Counted from the stretch's first letter, positions 16,080 through 24,669 are shown. The stretch: 64,000 nt of DNA from RUG572 sp964386385 (GCA_964386385.1 CAYLRN010000008.1:69945-133944), one strand, 5' to 3'. A program made the numbers and translations. The notes: generated by a model from the sequence alone, not told the origin.

Positions 16080-16198
16080 ATGTCGTCAGTGCGGGAACGA
16101 CGCCGGAATTTCGTGCGGACAGGTCCGGCGGCTCTGCTGGTCGTGGCCGCGGGGGAAGCCGCGGAAAACAGGCTGGTGGCCGATGGCTCGCGATGCAG

Positions 16199-16372
16199 TT
16201 ACGGCCGCCAGCGCTTGCCTGATGCGCGAAGCGCTTCCTGCTGCTTTCGATAGGCTTCGACCTCCTCGTCCGATTTTCGGATGGTTTCCTCAAGGTCGAT
16301 AGGTTCGGACAGACGCTCAAGCCGAGGGCGTCTTCTATTTCTGTCAACCTCCCAGTGCAAGAACCACCGCAT
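16199..16372 (-). CDS. Possible 57-residue basic/acidic small protein
   Basis: Not recognised. The frame reads MRWFLHWEVDRNRRRPRLER at the start, then an acidic, helix-forming half (EPIDLEETIRKSDEEVEAYR) and a basic end (SGKRWRP). This composition looks protein-like rather than random. The ATG lies inside the perfect palindrome at 16362-16391, so the palindrome could act as operator or as a start-site hairpin. It is divergent from the defence genes at 16599 and may be a small regulator or a decayed remnant. No ribosome site is evident. Confidence 0.4.
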   Translation of the reverse strand: MRWFLHWEVDRNRRRPRLERLSEPIDLEETIRKSDEEVEAYRKQQEALRASGKRWRP

Positions 16373-16391
16373 TTATATAAATGCGGTGGTT
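16362..16391. repeat. Perfect 30-bp palindrome
   Basis: AACCACCGCATTTAT is followed directly by its exact reverse complement. Its centre is AT-rich and its arms carry CGCATTTA, the core of the inverted repeats at 16434 and 21771. It lies in the 520-base stretch between glnN and the defence genes. Confidence 0.85.
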
Positions 16392-16433
16392 GGGGAGACG
16401 TGAAGCCAAACAGATTGTGGAAGCGTCGGCCGG

Positions 16434-16478
16434 TTGTCAGAGTAGATGCGACTACTTTGATCGCATTCACTTTGACAA
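16434..16478. repeat. Left copy of island-flanking inverted repeat
   Basis: TTGTCAGAGTAGATGCG (16434-16450) pairs with CGCATTCACTTTGACAA (16462-16478) at 15 of 17 positions around an 11-base loop. A second copy lies at 21771-21833 on the other side of the two defence genes. Confidence 0.75.
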
Positions 16479-16532
16479 GATACAAAGGGTAGACTCCAGG
16501 TCGAAACCGTATCGCGAGTCGGGGCAGACTGT

Positions 16533-16540
16533 GGTATACT
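16533..16540 (+). promoter_or_regulatory. Extended -10 promoter of the defence operon
   Basis: TGGTATACT ends at 16540, 58 bases before the ATG at 16599. No good -35 box is visible; the TGGTA pattern matches other promoters in the window. Confidence 0.45.
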
Positions 16541-16598
16541 TTTCCGCGTTTCCGTAATAGGCGATTGGCAGAATGGAAGCGCCGAAAGAGAAAGTTCA

Positions 16599-17636
16599 AT
16601 GATCGATTGCGACATCCACGAGTGGAAATTTCCGAAGAGCGTGCTGGACGTCTTGCTGAAAGACCGTTCGACAGGCCGCAATCTCATTTGGGGCACGGAC
16701 GACTACGCAGACCGGGGCGAGGGGTTTGGAGAACGCGACGAGATCCGCCTTGAGCAGATTGCCGACAGGGACGACCCGGTCATCCGCCCTCGCGTCTACA
16801 AGGCCGCCGCAGAGCAGCGCCGCCGCTCCGTCAACCGCGCCGAGGTCTTCACGCCGTCATGGATCTGCAACCTCCAGAACAATCTCGTGGATGCCTCGTG
16901 GTTCGACTGGGAGAAGCCCGGCTCAAGCCCTTTCAACACGGAACTGAAGAACTTCGACCCTCAGACGGAACTCGGCTGGCGTTCGACCTGCGGCAGGAAG
17001 CGCATCGCGTTCCCACGCGGAAAGACATGGGAGGACTACGTGCGCGCGCCGCGCATGGAGATAACCTGCGGCGAGGCGCCGTATCTCGCAAGCCGCTACG
17101 ACGCCGTGACCGGACGCATGATTCCCGTCGACGACCGCATCGGTCTTCTCGACCGGAAACTGCGCGTCGTCACCGAACGCGTCGGGCTGGGCGACGTCCA
17201 GGACTGGCTCTACCATGCGAAGCGCGCCGTCCAGAGCATCTACGGATTCGACTGGCAGGGCGACAACGTCCTCCTTGCCCGCGAGAACATATTGGCCACG
17301 GTGATCGAATCGTACAACGCAGATTTCTTCGGCGAGGAGAAGTCCTATGCCGACGGCTGGTCGGAACGGACGCTGCTTGAGTTCGCCGAGATCGTCAGCT
17401 GGAACATCTGGCAGATGGACGGTCTCAAGCTCGTCGTGCCAATGAGCTGCAGCCCGGTGCAGAAGACCGAAAGGTTTCTTGACGGCACGGAGAAGACCAC
17501 GGACGTCGAATGCCCCGGCTGCAGGAAAAAGAGCTACGACAACCACACGGGGATATACTGCAGAATCAGGAACTGGCAGACAGGCGCCGAGTTCGAGTTC
17601 CGCAACATACTGCGCAGAAAGGGCGGAGGGAAATGA
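16599..17636 (+). CDS. Restriction-system subunit M-like protein (half of a split adenine methyltransferase)
   Basis: 345 residues. Residues about 75-100 carry NRAEVFTPSWICNLQNNLVD, the TP-containing motif X of N6-adenine methylases. The later DNVLLARENILATVIESYN and WNIWQMDGLKLVVPMSC resemble proteins labelled restriction endonuclease subunit M in gut anaerobes. The catalytic NPPY motif is absent here and occurs instead in the next protein. Four cysteines near the C-terminus (CSP, CPGC, YC) could bind zinc. Its ATG has only a purine-rich GAAAGAGAAAG upstream. The stop overlaps the next start (ATGA), so the two products are probably made in equal amounts and act as a complex. The function is inferred from partnership and motif. 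Confidence 0.65.
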   Translation: MIDCDIHEWKFPKSVLDVLLKDRSTGRNLIWGTDDYADRGEGFGERDEIRLEQIADRDDPVIRPRVYKAAAEQRRRSVNRAEVFTPSWICNLQNNLVDASWFDWEKPGSSPFNTELKNFDPQTELGWRSTCGRKRIAFPRGKTWEDYVRAPRMEITCGEAPYLASRYDAVTGRMIPVDDRIGLLDRKLRVVTERVGLGDVQDWLYHAKRAVQSIYGFDWQGDNVLLARENILATVIESYNADFFGEEKSYADGWSERTLLEFAEIVSWNIWQMDGLKLVVPMSCSPVQKTERFLDGTEKTTDVECPGCRKKSYDNHTGIYCRIRNWQTGAEFEFRNILRRKGGGK

Positions 17637-20600
17637 ACGGCGTCCCCATTGACGTCGTCGCGGGAAATCTTTCGCCGACCTTCGCGGCGAAGGCCGTCTA
17701 CGTCTACGTTTCGCCGGATCCCGGACACGAGGGGCTTGTGAAGGTCGGCGACGCGAAGGTGGAGGGTCTGACAGACCTTGACGGCGTTTCGCCGAATTCC
17801 GATCGTTTGAACGCCGCCGCCGAGGCGCGGATTCGGCAGTACACGCAGACGCACGGCGCCAACTGGCGTCTGCTGCACACGGAACTCGCCGTCCGGAAAA
17901 TGAAGAACGGGAAGCTCGCCGGATTCCGCGACCACCACGTCCATGACGTTCTGAAGGCGTCCGGCGTCGAACAGGTGCATCCCAACGGGGCCAGCGGACG
18001 CGAATGGTACAGGACAGACCTTGCCGCGGCAATCAAGGCAATCGCGGCGGTGAAGGCCGGCCGCAAGGCTCTCACTCCCGGAGAAATCGCGGACAGCCAG
18101 ACGCCGACTCCGTTTACGCCGCGTCCCGAACAGGAGCAGTTCATCCAAGAGACGATGCGCTCGTTCAAGAAGAACGACCGCTATCTCTGGAATGCGAAGA
18201 TGCGCTTCGGCAAGACCGTCACCGCCCTTGAACTCGTCAGGCGCATGAGATCCCGGAAGACGATCGTCGTCACGCACCGCCCGGTCGTGAACAGGGGATG
18301 GTTCGAGGACTTCCGAAAGCTTGTGTTCGTCCGCCCGGACGACAACTGGGTCTACGGATCGAAGGAGAGCGCGGCGACAATCGACGAACTCTGCGAGCAT
18401 GGTGCGCGGAATCTCGTCTACTTCGCGTCCATTCAGGACCTTCGCGGCTCAAGCCTTGTCGGCGGACGCTTCGACAAGAACGACGAGATCTTCGCGACGC
18501 ACTGGGATTGCGTCATAATCGACGAGGCGCACGAGGGCACGCAGACGCAGCTTGGCGACGCCGTGATCCAGAGGCTCTTTCCGAACGAGAAGGGAAAGCG
18601 CGGCAAACTGCTTGCCCTCTCCGGAACGCCATTCAACATCCTTGAGGACTATGCGGACGGCGTCTCCACATGGGACTACGTGATGGAGCAGGAGGCGAAG
18701 CGGAACTGGGCGGTTCTGCACGGCGGCGATTCCAACCCGTACGAGACGCTGCCCCGGCTGTCAATGTTCGTCTACGATCTCGCCGCCGAGATAGAAGGGT
18801 ACAAGTCGGAGGACATCAGCGGGGCGGTCTTCAACTTCAAGGAGTTCTTCCGCGTCCGGACTGACGCCGGCAATGGCAGCCTGAATGACGGCGGCACGTC
18901 GTCGGAAACGGAACCCGGATTCGCCCACGAGGAGGACGTCAAACGCTTTCTCGATCTGCTCGTCTCATCCGAATCCAGTTCATGCTTTCCGTTTGTCAGC
19001 GAAGAGAACCGTTCGCAGTTCAGGCACACGCTGTGGATGCTCCCCGGCGTGAAGGAGGCGCTGGCGCTTCAGCGTCTGCTTGAAGGGCATCCCGTGTTCG
19101 GGTCCTTCAAGGTCTTGAACGTCGCCGGCGACGGCGACCCCGAAGATCCGTCCGGCGAAGCCCTGAAGCACGTGCGAGAGGGCATCGCTTCGCACGAGTA
19201 CACGATTACGCTCTCGTGCGGCAAGCTGACGACTGGCGTGACCGTTCCGCAGTGGACAGCCGTGCTGATGCTTGCCGGACGATACGAGACGTCCGCCATC
19301 GGATATCTTCAGACGATCTTCCGCGTCCAGTCGCCTTGCGAGGAGGACGGGTTCGTCAAGGAAAACGCCTACGTGTTCGACTTCGCACCGGACCGCACGC
19401 TCCGGGTGATGGCCGACGCCGCAAGGCTGTCGGCGGCAAACCGGCGTTCTGGCGGCGGCGGAGACCGCCACGCGGCGTTGGGCGAACTTCTGAACTTCTG
19501 CCCGGTGGTGGCCATCAAAGGCAGCCGGATGCGCGCCTACGACGCGGACGCGCTGATGCAGGAACTGAAACGCGCATTGGCTGCGCGCGCTGTCATGAGC
19601 GGATTCTCCGACGACTCCATTTACGACGACGAGATGCTCCGGGCGGACAGGGTCGATGCGCGGGACTTCGAGAGACTGCGCACGATTCTCAAGGACGCGA
19701 AGGTCGGCGAGGTCGTGAAAGGCAAGATCTCCGTCAACCGGCATGGTCTGACGGAGGAGGAACGCGAAGAGGCCGAGCGCGTGGAACGGAGAAAGAGGGC
19801 GGAGATCTCCGAGGCGGAGAAGGAACTGCTGCGCCGTCTGCGGGAGGAGCGCGAGGCGAAGCGCAACTTCAAGGCCCTGCTGCGGACGATTTCTATCCGG
19901 ATGCTGCTGATGCTGTATGGCGTGGACTGGACGGATCCTTCATCGGAATCCGACAACGGCGGCGACAGTCCCGACGAAGACGTCTCTCTTGACCGCTTCA
20001 TCGACCGCGTTGACGCGGCCTCATGGGCGGAGTTCATGCCGCACGGCGTCACGAAGGCGTTTTTCGGAAAGTTCAGGAAGTACTACGACAAGGACATCTT
20101 CGCCAATGCCGCCCGGAACGTCCGCGACGAGATCCGGCAGGCTGACAGCCTCATGCCGGAAGAACGCATCCCGAAAATCGGCGACATATTCTGGCGCTTC
20201 CGCAATCCCGACAAGGAGACGGTGCTGACTCCGTGGCGGACCGTCAACCGCCATCTTGCCCTGACGCTCGGCGGGTATGTGTTCTTCTCTGAAGACTTTT
20301 CAAAGGATCTTAAGGGAAATCCGCGCTTCGCCGACCTTGGCGACGTCACCGCCGAGACGCTGGGCAACGCCTCCGCAAGGATTCTTGAAATCAACTCGAA
20401 GACGGGGCTTTACCCGCTCTACGTCGTCTACTCGCTGTACCGCGCGCGGCTGAACGGCGCAGTTCCCGCGACGCCGGAGGAGGCGTTCGAAGTGTGGGAC
20501 GCGGTCTGCCGCGAAAACGTGTTCGCCCTCGCGCTTACGCCAATGGCGGCTTCCATCACCCGCCGGACGCTAGTCGGCTATCGTGCCGCCACCACAAGGA

Positions 20601-21739
20601 TCAAGGTCATGCCAAAACTCATCGACAGACTGAAGAAAAAAGGGGCGATTCCGGGCATTGTCGCCGAAATCAAAAGGGCGTCGACCTGGGGATTGCCGGA
20701 CGGGGAGATAGGCGTGGACGCCGTCGTCGGCAATCCGCCGTATCAGCTGAAGGGACTCAACGACGGCGACCGCGACAATCCGATATACCATCTTTTCATG
20801 GACCTGTCGTATGCGGCGTCCGAGAAGTCCTCGCTCATCACGCCCGGACGGTTCCTTTTCAATGCGGGGCAGACGCCGAAGGACTGGAACCGGAAGATGC
20901 TCGGCGACGAACATCTCAAGGTTGTGCTGTACGAGCAGAAGACCGACGGTCTCTTCCCCGGAATCGACATCAAGGGCGGCGTTACGGTCACCTACCATGA
21001 CGGCAGACGGTCGTTCGGGAAGGTCGGGACGTACACGGTCTTTTCCGAACTGAACTCGATACTCCGCAAGGTGCTTGCCTGCACGGACGGGAAGCCGATG
21101 CTGGACGGCATTGTCTCGTCACAGGGCGTTTTTAGGTTCACGAAGAGGTTCTTCGACGAGCGTCCGGAAGCCCGCGCCCTCATCGGGAAGGGGACGAACA
21201 GCAAGATCGTCTCGAAGGAGTTCGAGACCCTCCCGCAGATTTTCACGGAAAAGCCGCCGGCGGGGGAGGACTGCATTGAAATCGTCGGGCGGCTCGGCGG
21301 AGAGCGCGTCTCCCGCTTCGTCAGACGCGACTACGTGGAGTACAATGAATATCTTGAACGGCACAAAGTCCTTGTGCCGGAGGCGAACGGAACGGGCGCA
21401 ATTGGCGAGGTATTGAGCTCGCCGATGATCGGCGAGCCGATGATCGGCTTTACGGACACGTTCATAGCAATCGGGAGCTTCGCCACGAAGGCGGAGGCGG
21501 ACAGCTGCATGAAGTACGTCAAGACGAAGTTCGCCCGCGCGATGCTCGGCGTCCTGAAGGTCACGCAGCACAACACGAAATCCACGTGGCGGTACGTGCC
21601 GCTCCAGGATTTCACCTCCGGATCGGATATCGACTGGTCGGCTTCCGTCTCCGAAATCGATGCGCGGCTATACGCCAAGTATGGTCTTTCGGCAACGGAG
21701 CGCGAATTCATAGAGACCCGCATCAGGCCTATGGCGTAA
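17633..21739 (+). CDS. GIY-YIG + SF2 helicase + NPPY methylase fusion (type II/ISP-like restriction enzyme)
   Basis: 1368 residues. The N-terminus (AVYVYVSPDPGHEGLVKVGD, about 15-35, then YTQTHGANWRLLHTELAV) resembles GIY-YIG/MUG113 nucleases. A helicase core follows: AKMRFGKTVTALEL (about 187), VIIDEAHEGTQ (about 296), LSGTPFN, and a C-terminal helicase lobe with LSCGKLTTGVTVP and QTIFRVQSP (about 530-570). After a charged coiled coil (about 700-745) comes a methylase-like part with ILEINSKTGLYP as degenerate motif I (about 920) and VDAVVGNPPYQL (about 1030), then a probable target-recognition region. It probably cleaves unmodified DNA using ATP-driven movement. ATG at 17633 overlaps the partner's stop and has GGGCGGAGGG upstream. 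Confidence 0.75.
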   Translation: MNGVPIDVVAGNLSPTFAAKAVYVYVSPDPGHEGLVKVGDAKVEGLTDLDGVSPNSDRLNAAAEARIRQYTQTHGANWRLLHTELAVRKMKNGKLAGFRDHHVHDVLKASGVEQVHPNGASGREWYRTDLAAAIKAIAAVKAGRKALTPGEIADSQTPTPFTPRPEQEQFIQETMRSFKKNDRYLWNAKMRFGKTVTALELVRRMRSRKTIVVTHRPVVNRGWFEDFRKLVFVRPDDNWVYGSKESAATIDELCEHGARNLVYFASIQDLRGSSLVGGRFDKNDEIFATHWDCVIIDEAHEGTQTQLGDAVIQRLFPNEKGKRGKLLALSGTPFNILEDYADGVSTWDYVMEQEAKRNWAVLHGGDSNPYETLPRLSMFVYDLAAEIEGYKSEDISGAVFNFKEFFRVRTDAGNGSLNDGGTSSETEPGFAHEEDVKRFLDLLVSSESSSCFPFVSEENRSQFRHTLWMLPGVKEALALQRLLEGHPVFGSFKVLNVAGDGDPEDPSGEALKHVREGIASHEYTITLSCGKLTTGVTVPQWTAVLMLAGRYETSAIGYLQTIFRVQSPCEEDGFVKENAYVFDFAPDRTLRVMADAARLSAANRRSGGGGDRHAALGELLNFCPVVAIKGSRMRAYDADALMQELKRALAARAVMSGFSDDSIYDDEMLRADRVDARDFERLRTILKDAKVGEVVKGKISVNRHGLTEEEREEAERVERRKRAEISEAEKELLRRLREEREAKRNFKALLRTISIRMLLMLYGVDWTDPSSESDNGGDSPDEDVSLDRFIDRVDAASWAEFMPHGVTKAFFGKFRKYYDKDIFANAARNVRDEIRQADSLMPEERIPKIGDIFWRFRNPDKETVLTPWRTVNRHLALTLGGYVFFSEDFSKDLKGNPRFADLGDVTAETLGNASARILEINSKTGLYPLYVVYSLYRARLNGAVPATPEEAFEVWDAVCRENVFALALTPMAASITRRTLVGYRAATTRIKVMPKLIDRLKKKGAIPGIVAEIKRASTWGLPDGEIGVDAVVGNPPYQLKGLNDGDRDNPIYHLFMDLSYAASEKSSLITPGRFLFNAGQTPKDWNRKMLGDEHLKVVLYEQKTDGLFPGIDIKGGVTVTYHDGRRSFGKVGTYTVFSELNSILRKVLACTDGKPMLDGIVSSQGVFRFTKRFFDERPEARALIGKGTNSKIVSKEFETLPQIFTEKPPAGEDCIEIVGRLGGERVSRFVRRDYVEYNEYLERHKVLVPEANGTGAIGEVLSSPMIGEPMIGFTDTFIAIGSFATKAEADSCMKYVKTKFARAMLGVLKVTQHNTKSTWRYVPLQDFTSGSDIDWSASVSEIDARLYAKYGLSATEREFIETRIRPMA

Positions 21740-21770
21740 GACGCCCTTTCCGGCAAGATCCATAACGCAT

Positions 21771-21833
21771 CTGCCAGAGTAAATGCGTCCGTGTGGCGTC
21801 ATGGCACAGAATCAGCCGCATTTACTCTGACAA
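21771..21833. repeat. Right copy of island-flanking inverted repeat
   Basis: CTGCCAGAGTAAATGCG (21771-21787) pairs with CGCATTTACTCTGACAA (21817-21833) around a 29-base loop. It matches the repeat at 16434-16478 and lies between the convergent ends of the defence operon and the DUF1080 gene. No T-tract follows, so a terminator role is not favoured. Confidence 0.75.
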
Positions 21834-21856
21834 GTGGCCCTAAATGGCTGGACCGC

Positions 21857-22507
21857 TTAATCTTCCTCGATCCAGACGTTGCGGAACTCGACCGCGCCGC
21901 CTTCTGCCTGGAGGGCGATCGCGCCCTTCGCCGCATACAGTTTTTCGACGCGGCTCTGCTCGACGCCGTTGACGCGGTTGACCATCGTGCCGTCGCGCAC
22001 TTCGACCTCGACCACGTTCCACTCGCCGTCTGGCTTTTCGCTGGAGGCGTTCTTCTTGACGTTCTTCACGAGCTTGAAGGGATGGCTTTCGGGGGCGACG
22101 ATTCCGTTGAACGTGCCGCCTCCAAGTCCGAGCACGTCGCCGGCGGAGCCCTTGCAGAGCTGGTTCTCGCAGCACGTCGGCAGGAACTTGCCGCTCTCGT
22201 CCGTGATCAGCACGAAGATGCCGGAGTTCGGGCTCTTCGTGGGACGCCACCAGCGGTATTCGACGTGAAGCTTGAAGTTGCCGAAGTCGCTGCGCTTCGT
22301 GCGGAGATAGCCGAACGGAGTGCCCGTGCTGCGGATCGCGCCGTCGACGACCGCCCATGTCGGCTCGGATGCCGTGTAGCCGCCGGTGACGTCGTAGTCG
22401 ATGACGGACGTCCAGCCGGAGAGATCCTTGCCGTTGAACAGATGCGTCGTTCCCGCGACTGCCGCGACGGCCGCCGACATCGCAAGCGCGGCTATGGTCT
22501 TCTTCAT
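21857..22507 (-). CDS. Secreted DUF1080 (3-keto-disaccharide hydrolase-like) protein
   Basis: 216 residues with a signal peptide (MKKTIAALAMSAAVAAVAGT). The mature protein begins HLFNGKDLSGW, the usual DUF1080/PF06439 entry, followed by DFGNFKLHVEYRWW, NSGIFVLI and the ending GAIALQAEGGAVEFRNVWI, which together define the concanavalin-like jelly roll. Some members hydrolyse 3-keto-glycosides; many are unassigned, and no catalytic residue is claimed here. Length matches a single-domain member. The start has a GAAAGGAAAGAG purine stretch upstream. It is 88 bases downstream of the acyltransferase-like gene and may share its promoter. Confidence 0.88.
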   Translation of the reverse strand: MKKTIAALAMSAAVAAVAGTTHLFNGKDLSGWTSVIDYDVTGGYTASEPTWAVVDGAIRSTGTPFGYLRTKRSDFGNFKLHVEYRWWRPTKSPNSGIFVLITDESGKFLPTCCENQLCKGSAGDVLGLGGGTFNGIVAPESHPFKLVKNVKKNASSEKPDGEWNVVEVEVRDGTMVNRVNGVEQSRVEKLYAAKGAIALQAEGGAVEFRNVWIEED

Positions 22508-22595
22508 GTTCTCTTTCCTTTCGCTTTTCCGTGTTCCGCCACGTCCGAAGAGGAGACGCCCCCTCGAATGCGCGGCGCGTCAATCATGCCAAAGA

Positions 22596-23768
22596 TCACC
22601 TGTCGCCGCTCGGATGTTTCGCGGCGCACATCTGTTTCGCCGCGCGCAGCCTGACGCGGACGACGAGGACGAGCGTGAGGAGGACTGCCCCGACAGCCGC
22701 GACGACGAACGGCTGGCTCTTTTCGCCGAAGAGCATCGGCGCCCCCTGCGCGATCGTCGCGGCGCAGGCCTTGAGCGCCGGCGCGAAGAAGTGGCTCGCC
22801 ATGTACGCGACGAGCGCGCATTTTCCGTAGAGCATGAAGGGCGCGAAGAGACGGCTTTCCTGCGCCTTCTGCGGAATGGCCTCCAGAAGTGCGAGCAGCA
22901 TGATGCACCATCCCATCGCCTGTGCGGTGAAACTGACCGTGTACACGTGCTTGATTGCCGGGACGAGCGGCTTTTCGCCCATGCCGAGCAGAAGCCCGGC
23001 CGCGAGAAGACCGGAGCCCGCCGCGAAGAGAACGCCCACGCGCGCGAGCGTCCCGCTTTCGCGCCTGGCTTTCAGAAATTCGCCGCACGAGAGGCCGCAG
23101 AGCGCCATGCTGCCGAACATGAGCGAAGTCAGATACCATGTGTAGGGATGCGATGAGGGGTCGTTGAACTGCGCGAGGACAGCGCTCTTCGCTGGCAGGA
23201 CGAGCGAGAGGATCTTGCCCTCGACGACCGCGGCGACGTTGCCGTGCGGAGAGTAGTCGCCGAGAAAGTGCATGAGAACACCGTACAGAAGCGCCAGCCC
23301 GAACGCCGACGACAGGTAGAGGAGCCGGTGGCGCAGGAACCTGTACACGGCCGCGGCGATGAGATAGCCCATGGCGATCGACTGGAGCGTGTTGTTGAAG
23401 TAGTTGATCTTCAGCGGGTCGAGCGTCGCCAGGTTGCCCTGCACGAGCAGTCCGCCGAACCACAGCATGGCGACGCGCGCGAAGACGTGCCGCCAGTACC
23501 TGCCGGCGTTCCTCTCGTCCCCCGAATCGGGCAGCCGCTTCGCGAGCGCGAACGGGATGGAGACGCCGGCGAGGAAGATGAAGAGGGGCATGATTATGTC
23601 CCAGAGCGTGAAGCCGCCCCAGTTGTGGTTGAACTGCGCCATGAATTTCGACGGCAGACGCCATGAGCGATCTGCGGCGACGACGAGCGGGCCGACCACG
23701 GTGAGCAGGAACATGTCGAACCCGCGGAGCAGGTCGAGCGAGAAGAGCCGTCTGGATGGAGCGTTCAT
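22596..23768 (-). CDS. Polytopic acyltransferase-like membrane protein (HGSNAT/DUF5009 type)
   Basis: 390 residues. The N-terminus RRLFSLDLLRGFDMFLL followed by WDIIMPLFIFLAGVSIPFAL is the signature of heparan-alpha-glucosaminide N-acetyltransferase-like and DUF5009 proteins. About ten hydrophobic segments follow, with a conserved-looking NTLQSIAMGYLI and a late LYGKCALVAYMASHF. In this family the protein moves acetyl groups across the membrane to sugars; the substrate here is unknown, but a DUF1080 hydrolase downstream suggests sugar metabolism. The frame is open further upstream; ATG at 23768 is chosen because a good promoter ends seven bases in front of it. Confidence 0.8.
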   Translation of the reverse strand: MNAPSRRLFSLDLLRGFDMFLLTVVGPLVVAADRSWRLPSKFMAQFNHNWGGFTLWDIIMPLFIFLAGVSIPFALAKRLPDSGDERNAGRYWRHVFARVAMLWFGGLLVQGNLATLDPLKINYFNNTLQSIAMGYLIAAAVYRFLRHRLLYLSSAFGLALLYGVLMHFLGDYSPHGNVAAVVEGKILSLVLPAKSAVLAQFNDPSSHPYTWYLTSLMFGSMALCGLSCGEFLKARRESGTLARVGVLFAAGSGLLAAGLLLGMGEKPLVPAIKHVYTVSFTAQAMGWCIMLLALLEAIPQKAQESRLFAPFMLYGKCALVAYMASHFFAPALKACAATIAQGAPMLFGEKSQPFVVAAVGAVLLTLVLVVRVRLRAAKQMCAAKHPSGDR

Positions 23769-23775
23769 GCCGCAC

Positions 23776-23804
23776 ATTCTAGCAAATGCCGTCCGACGGC
23801 TCAA
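23776..23804 (-). promoter_or_regulatory. Sigma70-type promoter, leaderless
   Basis: On the minus strand TTGAGC (23799-23804), a 17-base spacer ending in TGC, and TAGAAT (23776-23781) form a good promoter. Seven bases separate the -10 from the ATG at 23768, so the mRNA would lack a leader. Confidence 0.6.
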
Positions 23805-23938
23805 CTGCCGCATGGCCGGCGTCTGTTCCCGACCGCGCTTCCTTCTGCGGATTGCGGCCTGAACGGTCATGGAAAAGGTCGCGGGGCGTGATGCGATAGG
23901 CGGAGAAGAGTAAAAAGCGAAAAAGTTAGCCAAGGCTA

Positions 23939-23967
23939 TTGCGTTGCGCGCGCCGACGTGTTATACT
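23939..23967 (+). promoter_or_regulatory. Promoter of the flavodoxin operon
   Basis: TTGCGT (23939-23944), a 17-base spacer ending in TGT, and TATACT (23962-23967). The first start codon downstream is the small frame at 24038. Confidence 0.5.
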
Positions 23968-24037
23968 GCACTAACTTTTGGAAAGGCCAGGCGCCACGGG
24001 CGCTGGAAGTGCAACGTCGACAAATGGAGACAAGGCA

Positions 24038-24100
24038 ATGGAAGAACAAGATGAACGCGTCAACGCCGCGGCAGCGGCGCACTGTGAGGAGGCGCGATGA
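24038..24100 (+). CDS. Possible 20-residue leader peptide
   Basis: A short frame (MEEQDERVNAAAAAHCEEAR) whose TGA overlaps the ATG of the flavodoxin gene as ATGA. An AAGG site lies just upstream. Translational coupling is the likely role if it is made; there is no independent support beyond position and overlap. Confidence 0.3.
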   Translation: MEEQDERVNAAAAAHCEEAR

Positions 24101-24669
24101 AAGCGGCAGTAGTCTATTCAACCCTGACCGGAAACACGCGGAAGGTCGCGGAGGCGTTCTGCATCGGACTGGGCGAGGGTGCGGAGCTGTTCGACGTGGA
24201 CGAGGCTCCGGCGTCGCTTGACGGCTACGACCTCGTGGCCGTGGGGTTCTGGGTCGACCGGGGGCATCCGGACGCAAAGGCGATGGAGTTCATGAAGCGC
24301 GTCGCCGGCAGAAAGGTCTTCTCCTTCTTCACCCTCGGCGCGAAGCCGGCAAGCGCACACGCATACAAGTGCGCGTACACGGCGGCGTCGTTCTACGGTG
24401 AAGGGTGCGAGCAGGTCGGGACGTGGTTCTGCCAGGGGGCGATCGACCCGAAGCTCATCGAGCGGATGCGCCGGATGCCGAAGGTCGCGGGCAGCCCGCA
24501 CGCGGCGACGCCGGAGACCGAGGCGCGCTGGGCCGCCGCCGCAACGCATCCGGACGCGGCGGACATCGCGGCGGCGACCGAGGCGGCAAAGGCAGTCCGG
24601 CAGGTCGTCACGGGCGAAGACCCATATGCGGCGCTCAAGGCCAGGATGGCCGGGGCGGGGACGAAGTGA
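24097..24669 (+). CDS. Flavodoxin family protein (Flavodoxin_3/BilS type)
   Basis: 190 residues. The N-terminus KAAVVYSTLTGNTRKVAEAF contains the FMN phosphate-binding loop STLTGNT, and DLVAVGFWVDRGHPD plus FFTLGAKP fit the remaining FMN loops of the PF12641 group. This group includes BilS of bilirubin-reducing operons and flavodoxins linked to tetrapyrrole or anaerobic redox chemistry. It should carry electrons in the cytoplasm. The C-terminal third (ATPETEARWAAAATHPDAADI) is alanine-rich and helical. The partner reductase is not adjacent. The gene overlaps the next by GTGA. A link to the haem locus 13 kb away is possible but unproven. Confidence 0.8.
   Translation: MKAAVVYSTLTGNTRKVAEAFCIGLGEGAELFDVDEAPASLDGYDLVAVGFWVDRGHPDAKAMEFMKRVAGRKVFSFFTLGAKPASAHAYKCAYTAASFYGEGCEQVGTWFCQGAIDPKLIERMRRMPKVAGSPHAATPETEARWAAAATHPDAADIAAATEAAKAVRQVVTGEDPYAALKARMAGAGTK

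Noticed and set aside
16069..16599. 176-residue minus-strand frame upstream of the defence operon
   Set aside because: Composition is random-looking; a different frame of the same strand holds the more plausible 57-residue gene at 16199-16372.
21771..21833. Inverted repeat as a terminator for convergent genes
   Set aside because: Long loop and no T-tract on either strand, and a second copy occurs away from any gene end.
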